A stretch of DNA of 22,402 nucleotides, taken from contig RFIZ01000214.1 of assembly GCA_003695105.1 (NCBI GenBank), forward strand, positions 1 to 22,402, written 5' to 3'. Positions 15,160 through 22,402 of this stretch are shown one piece after another (position 1 is the stretch's first letter; the number at the start of each line of letters is the position of its first letter). A program made the translations under genes and the position numbers. The DNA is from Fidelibacterota bacterium. Its GTDB lineage: Bacteria; Fidelibacterota; Marinisomatia; Marinisomatales; J089. Below the pieces are notes generated by a model. The model saw only the letters and a program-made list of their open reading frames with translations. It made no database searches and was not told the DNA's origin.

Positions 15160-16716
15160 ATGCCACGATTCCTGTTTACGACGCTGACTCTGATCCTGAT
15201 ATCCTGTTCACTCTGGGAATATGAGGATCCATCCCAGCCGCTGGCCAACCAGCCGCCGGAGACCTACCTCTCCCTGCTCGCCCGGGATACTTTGTATGCT
15301 GCGGTGTCGCACGTGGATACCACCGTAGATCCCGCTACCGGTGCCACGGTATACGATACCACCTGGACCTACGACTTTTCCGGGCAGCCCGATCCGGGAA
15401 TGGTCTGGGATACCCTGGAGCATGCGTTCACCACTATCACAACCAGCCGCCAGTGGCTGCACTGGTGGGGGGAGGATCCGGATGGCAATGTCATCGGCTA
15501 TTATTACCGCTGGAGTACAGACCAGGGTTGGACCTACACTACGGACGAGGAAGGGTTGTTTTTCGTTCCGATTCAAACCGATCTGGATGTGTTTCGCTTC
15601 CAGGTCAAGGCCATGGATCAGGACAGCCTTATCGATGAGACACCGGCGGAACTGGTCTTGCCCATCCGGAATTCGCCTCCGGAAGTCTCCTTCCGGTACC
15701 GCAGCAATCCCCTCCTGGCCGATCTCCCCGGCGATACAAATTATACCTTTCCCACCCGGACCTTTGTTTGGGACATTTATGATCAGGATGGAATCGAATC
15801 GGTCATCTCTGTCTATTACGCCCTGGACGATACCTGCGATTCCTGTTGGACGACACTGGATGCCGCATCCTATTCTTCGGTCACGTTAACGGGACTGGAA
15901 CCGGGAGCCCATACATTCTATCTGATGGTCGAAGACATTGCCGGTGCCCGGTCCCCCATCATTTCCTACCCCGATTCCACCAACCCGGATGAAGCCCATG
16001 TCTGGGTAGTGAAACCGGTTGTGGGTCAGGTGTTACTGGTGGATGATTTTCCCCAGGATCAGGAGAATAAGGCGTTGAGCTGGTATCGCACCATCCTGGA
16101 TACGGTGGTGGGCGCCGATCAGTATTCCGTGTGGGAAATAGGTGATGCCCTGCCTTTTTCGGCTACCGATGTCACGGCAAACCTGAACTATTTCTCTTCC
16201 GTCCTCTGGTTTTCCGCTTATACCCAGAAAGAAACTTATCTGGAAGCCAGTTCCTCCATCACCAGTTATGTCATGAGCGGAGGGAATTTCTTTATCGATG
16301 CGCCGGATTTGAAAGATTCTACTTTTACCTGGTTTCCGCTGCAATCATCGACGGTGCTGAACCCCAGCGGAAGATTGTTCCCGGGTCGCCGGTTGATCTC
16401 GGACATTCGACCGGATCTGGATCTGGAGATTTCCCAGCTGATCGCCATCCGGGTGAAAAGTTTCGTTCCCGACAGTTCCGCCTTTGAAATTCTTCGGGGA
16501 CTGTATCACATGGCGGAACCCCAAAGTGGAGATGCCTGGACCGGTACTCCCACCGTGGCCAGCCTGGGACAATTTCGGGTGTCCCCCACCACGCTGTCGG
16601 GAAAAATAGTCCTCATGTCTCTGCCCATTCATAACGGAATCCGACCGATCATGGAAGGGAACGGATCGGCGGGTGCCTTTATTTCCTACCTGTTGCGGGA
16701 GGAATTTCAACCGTGA
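15160..16716 (+). CDS. Lipoprotein with Ig/FnIII-like region and glutamine-amidotransferase-like domain
   Basis: A 518-residue protein from ATG 15160. The start is chosen because it opens a clean lipoprotein signal with lipobox L-I-S-C (Cys 16). The in-frame ATG at 15118 would lie at the foot of a strong hairpin and leave an AGGAG only one base away. Residues about 25-280 are beta-rich ('WLHWWGEDPDGNVIGYYYRW', 'FRFQVKAMDQDSLIDE', 'DQDGIESVISVYYALDD'), resembling fibronectin type III or cadherin-like domains. From residue 288, 'VGQVLLVDDFPQD' begins a class-I glutamine-amidotransferase-like fold, with 'FSSVLWFSAYT' and 'YVMSGGNFFIDAPD'. The elbow position lacks the nucleophilic Cys of active enzymes, so it is probably non-catalytic. 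It precedes a TonB-dependent receptor, with a GTGA overlap, and may be a surface-exposed partner of that receptor. Confidence 0.85.
   Translation: MPRFLFTTLTLILISCSLWEYEDPSQPLANQPPETYLSLLARDTLYAAVSHVDTTVDPATGATVYDTTWTYDFSGQPDPGMVWDTLEHAFTTITTSRQWLHWWGEDPDGNVIGYYYRWSTDQGWTYTTDEEGLFFVPIQTDLDVFRFQVKAMDQDSLIDETPAELVLPIRNSPPEVSFRYRSNPLLADLPGDTNYTFPTRTFVWDIYDQDGIESVISVYYALDDTCDSCWTTLDAASYSSVTLTGLEPGAHTFYLMVEDIAGARSPIISYPDSTNPDEAHVWVVKPVVGQVLLVDDFPQDQENKALSWYRTILDTVVGADQYSVWEIGDALPFSATDVTANLNYFSSVLWFSAYTQKETYLEASSSITSYVMSGGNFFIDAPDLKDSTFTWFPLQSSTVLNPSGRLFPGRRLISDIRPDLDLEISQLIAIRVKSFVPDSSAFEILRGLYHMAEPQSGDAWTGTPTVASLGQFRVSPTTLSGKIVLMSLPIHNGIRPIMEGNGSAGAFISYLLREEFQP
16697..16703 (+). promoter_or_regulatory. 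Shine-Dalgarno site supporting GTG start at 16713
   Basis: GGGAGGA inside the 3' end of the lipoprotein gene leaves a 9-base spacer to GTG 16713. It supports the unusual start codon, which overlaps the previous stop. Confidence 0.7.
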
Positions 16717-19493
16717 GACATGGTCTCCTGCTGCTGATAATTTGCTCCATGCTGGGCGCCCAATCCGGTCCGGGCACGATCCAGGGCCGGGTGACGGATC
16801 AAAAAACCGGTGATCCCCTCATCGGAGTGAATATTCTGGTAAAAGGGACCTATTACGGTGCCTCCACCGATGAAAATGGAACCTACCGCATCAATCAGGT
16901 GGCGGTTGGTGATTACGACCTGGAGGCCTCCATCATTGGCTATAAAGTGGTTTTGCGTACCGGCGTCAAAGTGCGGGGACCGGAACCGGTGGTGGTGGAT
17001 TTTTCCATGGAAGAGACAGTCCTCTCTCTGGGAGAAGAGGTGGTGGTAGTGGGGAAAAAACCTCTTTTCGATGTGAACGAGACTTCCTCTATGGCCCGGA
17101 TTCGCAGTGACGAGATCACCGCCAAGGTAGTGGATGATGTCCAGGATATTTTGTCGGAACAGATCGGTGTCACCACCCAGGACAATGAAATTCATATCCG
17201 GGGCGGCCGCATCGATGAAAGCCTGTTCGTGGTGGATGGCATGGCCGTAAAGGATCCTCTGTCCGGCATGACGGGCAATGTGTTCGTGAATGCGGAGGCG
17301 ATCGAAGAATTGGAAGTGGTTACCGGTGGATATAATGCGGAATATGGTCAGGCCATGTCCGGGGTGGTCAATATCAAGCTGAAAGAAGGCAAGGACCATT
17401 ACGAAGGGTCTCTGAAACTCAGCAGTGACCACTGGGGAATGACGAAACAGGTTCTCACCAATTATAATACGGACCGGATCGAATTCAATTTTGGCGGACC
17501 GTCCTTCCTGCTGGAAAGAATTCCCCGGGTTTTCGGTCTGGATCTACCCGGTCGGTTTTCCATGTTCATCAACGGCTACGGAAAAGTGTACGACAGCTAC
17601 TTACCGGTGGCGAAAAAATTATATCCCCACCGAAACTGGGACCTGCCCGGAGTATCGGCGGCCCAGGCCGATCGTATCATGGACTGGCTGAGTCCCCGGG
17701 AGAACAATGACTGGCACGCTTCCAGCAAGTTGACCTGGGACCTGAACAGCAAGAAAAAACTGAATGTTTCCTATGACTTTTCCCTGAATATCAATCAGGG
17801 CTATTTCATGCCCCGGGCCTTTTCCTCCACCTATTTTCCCTATGCCTATTCCAAGATTTTGGACAATTACAACACCATTACCCGGGAAACCCGCCTGTTG
17901 AATCTGAACTGGACCCATACCCTGTCCACGCGTTCCTTCTATGAAGTCACCTTGGGACGCTTTGTGACGATGGAACATAGCGCGGTACAGGATCTGCCCT
18001 GGACGGAATATCGTCAGCGGCTGGATCTGCAGCCGATCAATTACAGTTTTCAGAATTCGGAGGGGGATATCCGGATCACCTACGGGGATGAATTTTATGA
18101 TACCGGGATGGCGCCGGAATGGTATGATATCTGGTCTGACAGCTGGCGGATGGATGCCGACTGGACCTTCCGTCCCACGGAACGCCAAAAGGTCAAAGGG
18201 GGGATCGAAAATTCGTTGACCACGCTCCAGGTCATGGATATCGATGAACCCTGGGCCGGGACGACGGGTCTGGGTTCCAATTACGACCGCTACCGGGCCA
18301 AGACCGATTTTGGCGCCGCGTATATTCAGGATCGCATCACCTTTGAAGGGATGACCGTCAATCTGGGGGTACGCTATGATTACTGGTTCCCCGGTAAATA
18401 TGTGGAAAATGCCATCAATAATCCCAATTCGATCATCATTACCGATGCCGCCCGGGAAAAATTCAATCAGGAGACTTTTTCCTTTTTGGGCTATCGGGGT
18501 AAAGGGCGACTTAGTCCGCGTTTCGGTATATCCCATCCCGTAACTCACAATGATGTGCTGTATTTTTATTACGGACATTTTTCCCAGTTGCCCACCTTCC
18601 AATACGTCTATGCCAAATTGAATTCCACTGCCCAGTCCACCTACCAGGTCTTCGGCAATCCGAACCTGGATCCCAAGACCACCGTCCAGTACGAACTGGG
18701 TATCAAACACCGGTTCAGCGAAGATCAGGTACTGGAGGTGAAAGCCTACTGGAAAGACATGTTCGATTACGAAACCTCTGAATCCATCCGGCCCTCCAAT
18801 CCGAAATATTCCTACCTGACTTTTAATATGTATTTCAATGCGGACTATGCCCGTGCCCGGGGGATAGAAGTCATTTTGAAGAGCCGGATTTTCCGTAACT
18901 GGTACGCCGATGTGAATTTCACCTATTCGATCGTTACCGGAAAGAGTTCCAACCCCCTGGACAATCTCCTGGTTCAGGCCGGCCAATTATCTGAAAAACC
19001 CCTGGGTGAAAATTTCATGAGCTGGGACCGGCCCCTCCAGGGTTTCGCCAATATTTCCTACAATTACAAACAGCGCTGGGGAGTGAGTTTCCGTTTCGAC
19101 TACACTTCCGGACGCCGGTATACCCGCAGTATTCCCGGGACCAAGGATTATCCCAGCGGCATCATTGAAGTCGACGGCGTTCCCTATTATATCGGTACCT
19201 ACGAAGGGGACAAACCCTATTTCTACATCGCCAAAGAACCGGTTCACAATGTGGACATGAAACTGTTCAAATCCTTCCCGGTAGGTCACCAGAAGCTGAA
19301 GCTCTATCTGGAAGTGGAAAACCTGCTGGATGCCCGTATCCCCCGGCGGATCAATCCGTTCACCGGAGAAGGATACAACCCGGGACAGATTTATTCCTAT
19401 TCCATGATCAACCGGCCCAATCCCAATCTGGATCCTTCCCGCTTCCGTCGCCCCCGGAGTGTGGAACTGGGGATTCAATACATCTTCAAATGA
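16713..19493 (+). CDS. TonB-dependent outer-membrane receptor with carboxypeptidase-regulatory-like domain
   Basis: A 926-residue receptor. The signal peptide ends M-L-G-A with Q17 as likely first mature residue. Residues about 22-105 are a carboxypeptidase-regulatory-like beta-sandwich ('GRVTDQKTGDPLIGVNILVK', 'STDENGTYRI'), typical of SusC-type and related receptors. A Ton-box-like 'EEVVVVGKKP' follows near residue 109. The plug domain is residues about 115-225 ('IHIRGGRIDESLFVVDGM', 'EELEVVTGGYNAEYGQAMSG', 'VVNI'). The rest is a 22-strand-type barrel with many aromatic strand ends, closing with 'RRPRSVELGIQYIFK'. Such receptors import substrates using TonB energy. No SusD homologue is adjacent; the neighbours are a lipoprotein, a PorV-like barrel and an NHL lipoprotein. 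The substrate cannot be read from sequence. Confidence 0.92.
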   Translation: MRHGLLLLIICSMLGAQSGPGTIQGRVTDQKTGDPLIGVNILVKGTYYGASTDENGTYRINQVAVGDYDLEASIIGYKVVLRTGVKVRGPEPVVVDFSMEETVLSLGEEVVVVGKKPLFDVNETSSMARIRSDEITAKVVDDVQDILSEQIGVTTQDNEIHIRGGRIDESLFVVDGMAVKDPLSGMTGNVFVNAEAIEELEVVTGGYNAEYGQAMSGVVNIKLKEGKDHYEGSLKLSSDHWGMTKQVLTNYNTDRIEFNFGGPSFLLERIPRVFGLDLPGRFSMFINGYGKVYDSYLPVAKKLYPHRNWDLPGVSAAQADRIMDWLSPRENNDWHASSKLTWDLNSKKKLNVSYDFSLNINQGYFMPRAFSSTYFPYAYSKILDNYNTITRETRLLNLNWTHTLSTRSFYEVTLGRFVTMEHSAVQDLPWTEYRQRLDLQPINYSFQNSEGDIRITYGDEFYDTGMAPEWYDIWSDSWRMDADWTFRPTERQKVKGGIENSLTTLQVMDIDEPWAGTTGLGSNYDRYRAKTDFGAAYIQDRITFEGMTVNLGVRYDYWFPGKYVENAINNPNSIIITDAAREKFNQETFSFLGYRGKGRLSPRFGISHPVTHNDVLYFYYGHFSQLPTFQYVYAKLNSTAQSTYQVFGNPNLDPKTTVQYELGIKHRFSEDQVLEVKAYWKDMFDYETSESIRPSNPKYSYLTFNMYFNADYARARGIEVILKSRIFRNWYADVNFTYSIVTGKSSNPLDNLLVQAGQLSEKPLGENFMSWDRPLQGFANISYNYKQRWGVSFRFDYTSGRRYTRSIPGTKDYPSGIIEVDGVPYYIGTYEGDKPYFYIAKEPVHNVDMKLFKSFPVGHQKLKLYLEVENLLDARIPRRINPFTGEGYNPGQIYSYSMINRPNPNLDPSRFRRPRSVELGIQYIFK

Positions 19494-20494
19494 TGCTGCG
19501 CTTCCGACTCCTGTTGATCCTGTACCTGGTGATTCCCCTGAACGCCCAGAATTTTTTTCCGATTTTGGGCGGTCAACGGGTCGGCACATCCAGTTTCACC
19601 TTTCTCAAGATCGGTTCCAGCGCCCGGGCCGTGGGCATGGGTGAGGCCGTGGTGGCCATGAACCAGGATGCTGCTTCCATCTATTACAATCCGGCGACGT
19701 TGGCTCAACTGGGTGCGATGGATATGGTTTCCTCCCGGGTAAACTGGCCGGCGGACATTCACTACGATTACCTGAGCATCACCCGCCATCTGTTCTCCCG
19801 CCATTATCTGGCCTTCAGTGCCGGTATTCTCCACATGGCTCCCATGGAAGAAACCACAGAGTACCGGCCCCACGGAACCGGAAATTATTTTACCTATCAG
19901 GATCGTTTTTTCGGCCTGACCTATGCCCTGAAGTTAACCGACCGTTTCAGTTTTGGTCTTACGCTCAAAGATGTGGAAGAAGATCTGGCCGGCATCGGTA
20001 TGCGGGATGTCCTTTTGGACATGGGCACCTTTTACTGGACCGGGTACAAGTCCCTGCGGTTTTCAGCCGCTTTGACACATTTTGGGCCGCAGGCGGCTCC
20101 CGACGGGACCTATGCCAAACGGATCCTGGATACAGATACCGGGGAAGAAACGGTGCTGGAAACGGCCTTTCAGGAGTTTTCGCCCCCCACGCTCTTCCAG
20201 GTGGGAGCCGCAATGGAAATTATCGATCGTCCTCAAGGCGACCTCACCCTTTCGGTTCAATTGAATCACCCCGTAGACAACGCCGAATATATCCTCACGG
20301 GCGTGGAGGGAAATCTGTTCCGGATCCTCTACCTGCGCTCCGGCGTGAAACTGGGGAAGGAAGAAGAGCGCTTTTCCGCCGGAGCAGGCCTGGCCGTTCC
20401 CCTGGGGAAATGGAAACTGCAGGCGGACTATTCCTGGACCAACATGGTCCACCTCTCCGATCCGGTCCGTTTTAGTCTGGGGATATCCCGATAA
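19490..20494 (+). CDS. PorV/PorQ-family outer-membrane barrel protein
   Basis: A 334-residue protein whose ATG overlaps the receptor's stop (ATGA); the next codon is also ATG (19493). The signal peptide ends P-L-N-A with Q20 as likely first mature residue. The hallmark 'KIGSSARAVGMGEAVVAMNQD' begins near residue 42 and is followed by 'SIYYNPATLAQL'. This is a closer match to the PorV/PorQ family signature than the two barrels in the left block. The remaining sequence is alternating barrel strands ending 'DPVRFSLGISR'. Family members include T9SS components and fatty-acid-transporter-like paralogues of unknown role. Placement directly behind a TonB-dependent receptor suggests a function linked to that receptor or its cargo and separate from the core secretion machine, which is inference. 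Confidence 0.87.
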   Translation: MMLRFRLLLILYLVIPLNAQNFFPILGGQRVGTSSFTFLKIGSSARAVGMGEAVVAMNQDAASIYYNPATLAQLGAMDMVSSRVNWPADIHYDYLSITRHLFSRHYLAFSAGILHMAPMEETTEYRPHGTGNYFTYQDRFFGLTYALKLTDRFSFGLTLKDVEEDLAGIGMRDVLLDMGTFYWTGYKSLRFSAALTHFGPQAAPDGTYAKRILDTDTGEETVLETAFQEFSPPTLFQVGAAMEIIDRPQGDLTLSVQLNHPVDNAEYILTGVEGNLFRILYLRSGVKLGKEEERFSAGAGLAVPLGKWKLQADYSWTNMVHLSDPVRFSLGISR

Positions 20495-21855
20495 TGAAAA
20501 TCCGACGCATCATCCCGATACTTACTGTGGTCCTTCTGGTATCCCATTGCGTGAAATTGTCGCCGCTGGCACCCCTCGCACAGGATTCCACCCCCCAGTT
20601 TGGTGCCGGCGATACCACCTATATTCTGGTCAGCCCGGTCTGGGACCATACCTATGGCTTTGAAGCACCCGTCGAAATTTCCATCGCCCGGGACGGTCAT
20701 GTATTTGTCGCCGACACCGGAGCCCAGAGCATCTGGGTTCTGGATCAGAGCGGCGTTCTCCAGCCTGGTTTCGAAGCCCTGACGGGTATCACTACTTTTG
20801 ATGGGGATCATCCCACTCCGATCGATGTGGATGTGGATTCCAAAATGAATGTCCTCTTTATCGACGGCTCCAACCGGGTATACGATTGGAATCAGATCTG
20901 GAATTCCACCGGATTGGAGGCCTATGCCGAAAGCGGTGATTTCGTGGAGGACAATACCGGCAATACCATTCACGCGGCGGCGGGTACGCCGGAATGGTTT
21001 GAACTGGCGAATACACCGGGCTGGTCGCTGGAGAATGTTCAGTGGAGCAGCGCTTCCTCCGTGCTGGATTCCCTGTTGGCCGTCCATGTGCTTTTTGATG
21101 GCAATTCCCTCACCAACCAACTGGCGGATCTGTATTATTCCAGTACCGCTTCCCGTTTTTCGGCCTTGAGTACCACGGAGAACAACGATAATTACTTTTT
21201 CGTGACGGACGAAGCCCAGGATCGGATCATACGGATCAAAATGGAGCATGCTCTCTGGGTTCGTACTCCCGACGGCGATGAATTCTGGACACACCGGGGC
21301 GTTTTCAACGGAACCGTGGCTCAATACGGTACCGGGTCGGGAACCGTCAACCAACCCGTCGGTCTGGACGTTGACTATTCCGGATCGATATATTATTCCC
21401 AGTTGGGTGAATATTTTTCGGTGCACAAAATCAAACCGGTGACGACGGGCGGGTACACAGTCTATTCTTCTGTTTTTCAACCGGGAATAAACCCCATCAT
21501 GGATCTGGGCCGGTTTGATCATCCCCTGGATGTGGCGGTGGATCGCAATCAAATGATCTATGTGGCCAACACCGGGGCCCGGGAAATCCAGGTGTTCGAT
21601 TATCAGGGAAAACTGTTTAAAAAGGCGGGGGTGGAGAAAGTAGTGGTGGATACCACCCTCTGGGTGTCCGTGGGGACCGACAGTGTGCTGGTGGATACGT
21701 TTGTGACCCATGAAGTTGCCGGATTTTTGGAGAGTCCCTCAGCCCTGACGGTGGATGACCAGGGTGTGATCTATGTCTGTGATCCACCTACATCCCGGAT
21801 TGTACGGTATCAACTTTCGAATACATTGGACGAGAATATCGTGTCCAACCCCTGA
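20494..21855 (+). CDS. NHL-repeat beta-propeller, probable lipoprotein
   Basis: A 453-residue protein whose ATG shares one base with the previous stop (TAATG). The signal ends V-S-H-C, with Cys 19 as the possible lipidation site; His at -1 is unusual for a lipobox, so lipidation is probable but not certain. NHL-type blades recur: 'ISIARDGHVFVADTGAQSIW' near residue 60, 'IDVDVDSKMNVLFIDGSNRV', 'VGLDVDYSGSIYYSQLGE', 'LDVAVDRNQMIYVANTGARE' and 'SALTVDDQGVIYVCDPPTSR'. These suggest a six-bladed propeller, a fold usually used for protein or ligand binding with no catalytic activity. No sorting domain is present, so it is likely anchored in the outer membrane. It may be an accessory lipoprotein of the receptor/PorV-like pair encoded upstream. 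Confidence 0.86.
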   Translation: MKIRRIIPILTVVLLVSHCVKLSPLAPLAQDSTPQFGAGDTTYILVSPVWDHTYGFEAPVEISIARDGHVFVADTGAQSIWVLDQSGVLQPGFEALTGITTFDGDHPTPIDVDVDSKMNVLFIDGSNRVYDWNQIWNSTGLEAYAESGDFVEDNTGNTIHAAAGTPEWFELANTPGWSLENVQWSSASSVLDSLLAVHVLFDGNSLTNQLADLYYSSTASRFSALSTTENNDNYFFVTDEAQDRIIRIKMEHALWVRTPDGDEFWTHRGVFNGTVAQYGTGSGTVNQPVGLDVDYSGSIYYSQLGEYFSVHKIKPVTTGGYTVYSSVFQPGINPIMDLGRFDHPLDVAVDRNQMIYVANTGAREIQVFDYQGKLFKKAGVEKVVVDTTLWVSVGTDSVLVDTFVTHEVAGFLESPSALTVDDQGVIYVCDPPTSRIVRYQLSNTLDENIVSNP

Positions 21856-22402
21856 TGTCGCTCCGATCTCTATGGCCGGTCTTGTGGGTAGTGACGATCG
21901 GATGGTCCCAGACCAATCAGGTCGCCTATGTGAAATATTATCGGGACCGGGCCGCATTTCTGGGCGACGTCCCCCTTCCTGCCCATTCCCGACACCAATC
22001 CGCCCACTTGGACGTCTATTTCAACGAACAGGACCAGCCCCTGCTGTTGGAAAACATTTCGGCCTCCGGAGATACGGTCGAACGCAAGGTATTTGCTTAT
22101 GGTCCTGACGGAGCCCTGACTCAGACTCTCCTGATTGGCGGAGACCATCCCGACGGGAAAGAAGTGACTCTCTACGGTGAAGGTGAACCCTGGAGTGTGG
22201 CGTTCCGGAAAGCGGCTTTTGCGCCCCAATTGCATCTCCATTTTGCCGAACAGCGAACCCGATTCCGTCTGGATTCGTCCAACCGGATTCAATCTCTGAC
22301 CTTCTATACCGTCAATGGCTTTCCTTATGGACAAATCACCTTTGTGTATGGCCCCGGCGATTACCACCAGGAAGAACGTTGGGAAACTTTACCGGACCAT
22401 AC
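21855..22402 (+). CDS. Exported protein of unknown function, 3' end missing
   Basis: The frame opens at ATG 21855, sharing a base with the preceding TGA (TGATG), and stays open to the window end, giving 182 complete codons. The signal peptide (MSLRSLWPVLWVVTIGWS) ends with Ser, and Q19 is the likely first mature residue. The mature part is beta-rich and includes 'HLDVYFNEQDQPLLLENIS', 'KVFAYGPDGALTQTLLIGG', 'RFRLDSSNRIQSLTFYTVN' and 'GQITFVYGPGDYHQEERW'. These are weakly repetitive strand-turn-strand units of the kind seen in RHS/YD-like or MORN-like repeats. I do not recognise a family. The position at the end of the receptor operon suggests co-expression with the NHL and PorV-like genes. 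Confidence 0.8.
   Translation, partial: MSLRSLWPVLWVVTIGWSQTNQVAYVKYYRDRAAFLGDVPLPAHSRHQSAHLDVYFNEQDQPLLLENISASGDTVERKVFAYGPDGALTQTLLIGGDHPDGKEVTLYGEGEPWSVAFRKAAFAPQLHLHFAEQRTRFRLDSSNRIQSLTFYTVNGFPYGQITFVYGPGDYHQEERWETLPDH

Noticed and set aside
16713..20494. Classical SusC/SusD polysaccharide utilisation locus
   Set aside because: The gene after the receptor is a PorV-like barrel, no SusD and no glycoside hydrolase is present in the window.

Overview
The window reads as chromosomal DNA from a Gram-negative member of the FCB (Fibrobacteres-Chlorobi-Bacteroidetes) group that carries a type IX secretion system (T9SS). Evidence seen directly: the C-terminal part of a SprA-type outer-membrane translocon, three PorV/PorQ-type barrels, four exported proteins ending in FlgD-like 'YPNPF/Y' T9SS sorting domains, a TonB-dependent receptor and several lipoproteins. 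The FlgD-like form of the sorting domains and the protein mix suggest a non-Bacteroidetes lineage such as Marinimicrobia (SAR406), Calditrichota or KSB1. That placement is inference and I cannot fix the genus. The DNA is moderately GC-rich by eye, and every supported gene is on the + strand. I see no tRNA, rRNA, CRISPR array, insertion sequence or phage gene.

Left block (1-7049): seven tightly packed genes, most sharing a 1- or 4-base stop/start overlap. In order they are the truncated end of sprA, a lipoprotein glutaminyl cyclase, a lipoprotein of unknown function, a beta-propeller T9SS cargo, a PorV-like barrel, a shorter PorQ-like barrel, and a membrane-anchored divergent polysaccharide deacetylase. 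This looks like a T9SS secretion and maturation operon.

Middle block (7190-15109): three large secreted cargo genes with short intergenic gaps; the first and third have clear Shine-Dalgarno sites. They are an endonuclease/exonuclease/phosphatase-fold enzyme with a lamin-tail domain, a 727-residue surface protein, and a 1285-residue protein. The last joins an N-terminal c-type cytochrome to four OB-fold-like repeat units, two Ig-like domains and a sorting domain. A perfect 10-bp GC-rich hairpin follows this gene.

Right block (15160 to the end): five genes, with 1- or 4-base overlaps at each junction. They are a lipoprotein with a glutamine-amidotransferase-like C-terminal domain, a TonB-dependent receptor without a SusD partner, another PorV-like protein, an NHL-propeller lipoprotein, and an exported protein cut by the window end.

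The most interesting thread joins the blocks. A glutaminyl cyclase is encoded directly after sprA, and five of the nine predicted signal-peptidase-I substrates in the window would have Gln as their first mature residue. This fits N-terminal pyroglutamate capping of exported proteins (the 'Q-rule' described for Bacteroidetes) working beside T9SS in this lineage.
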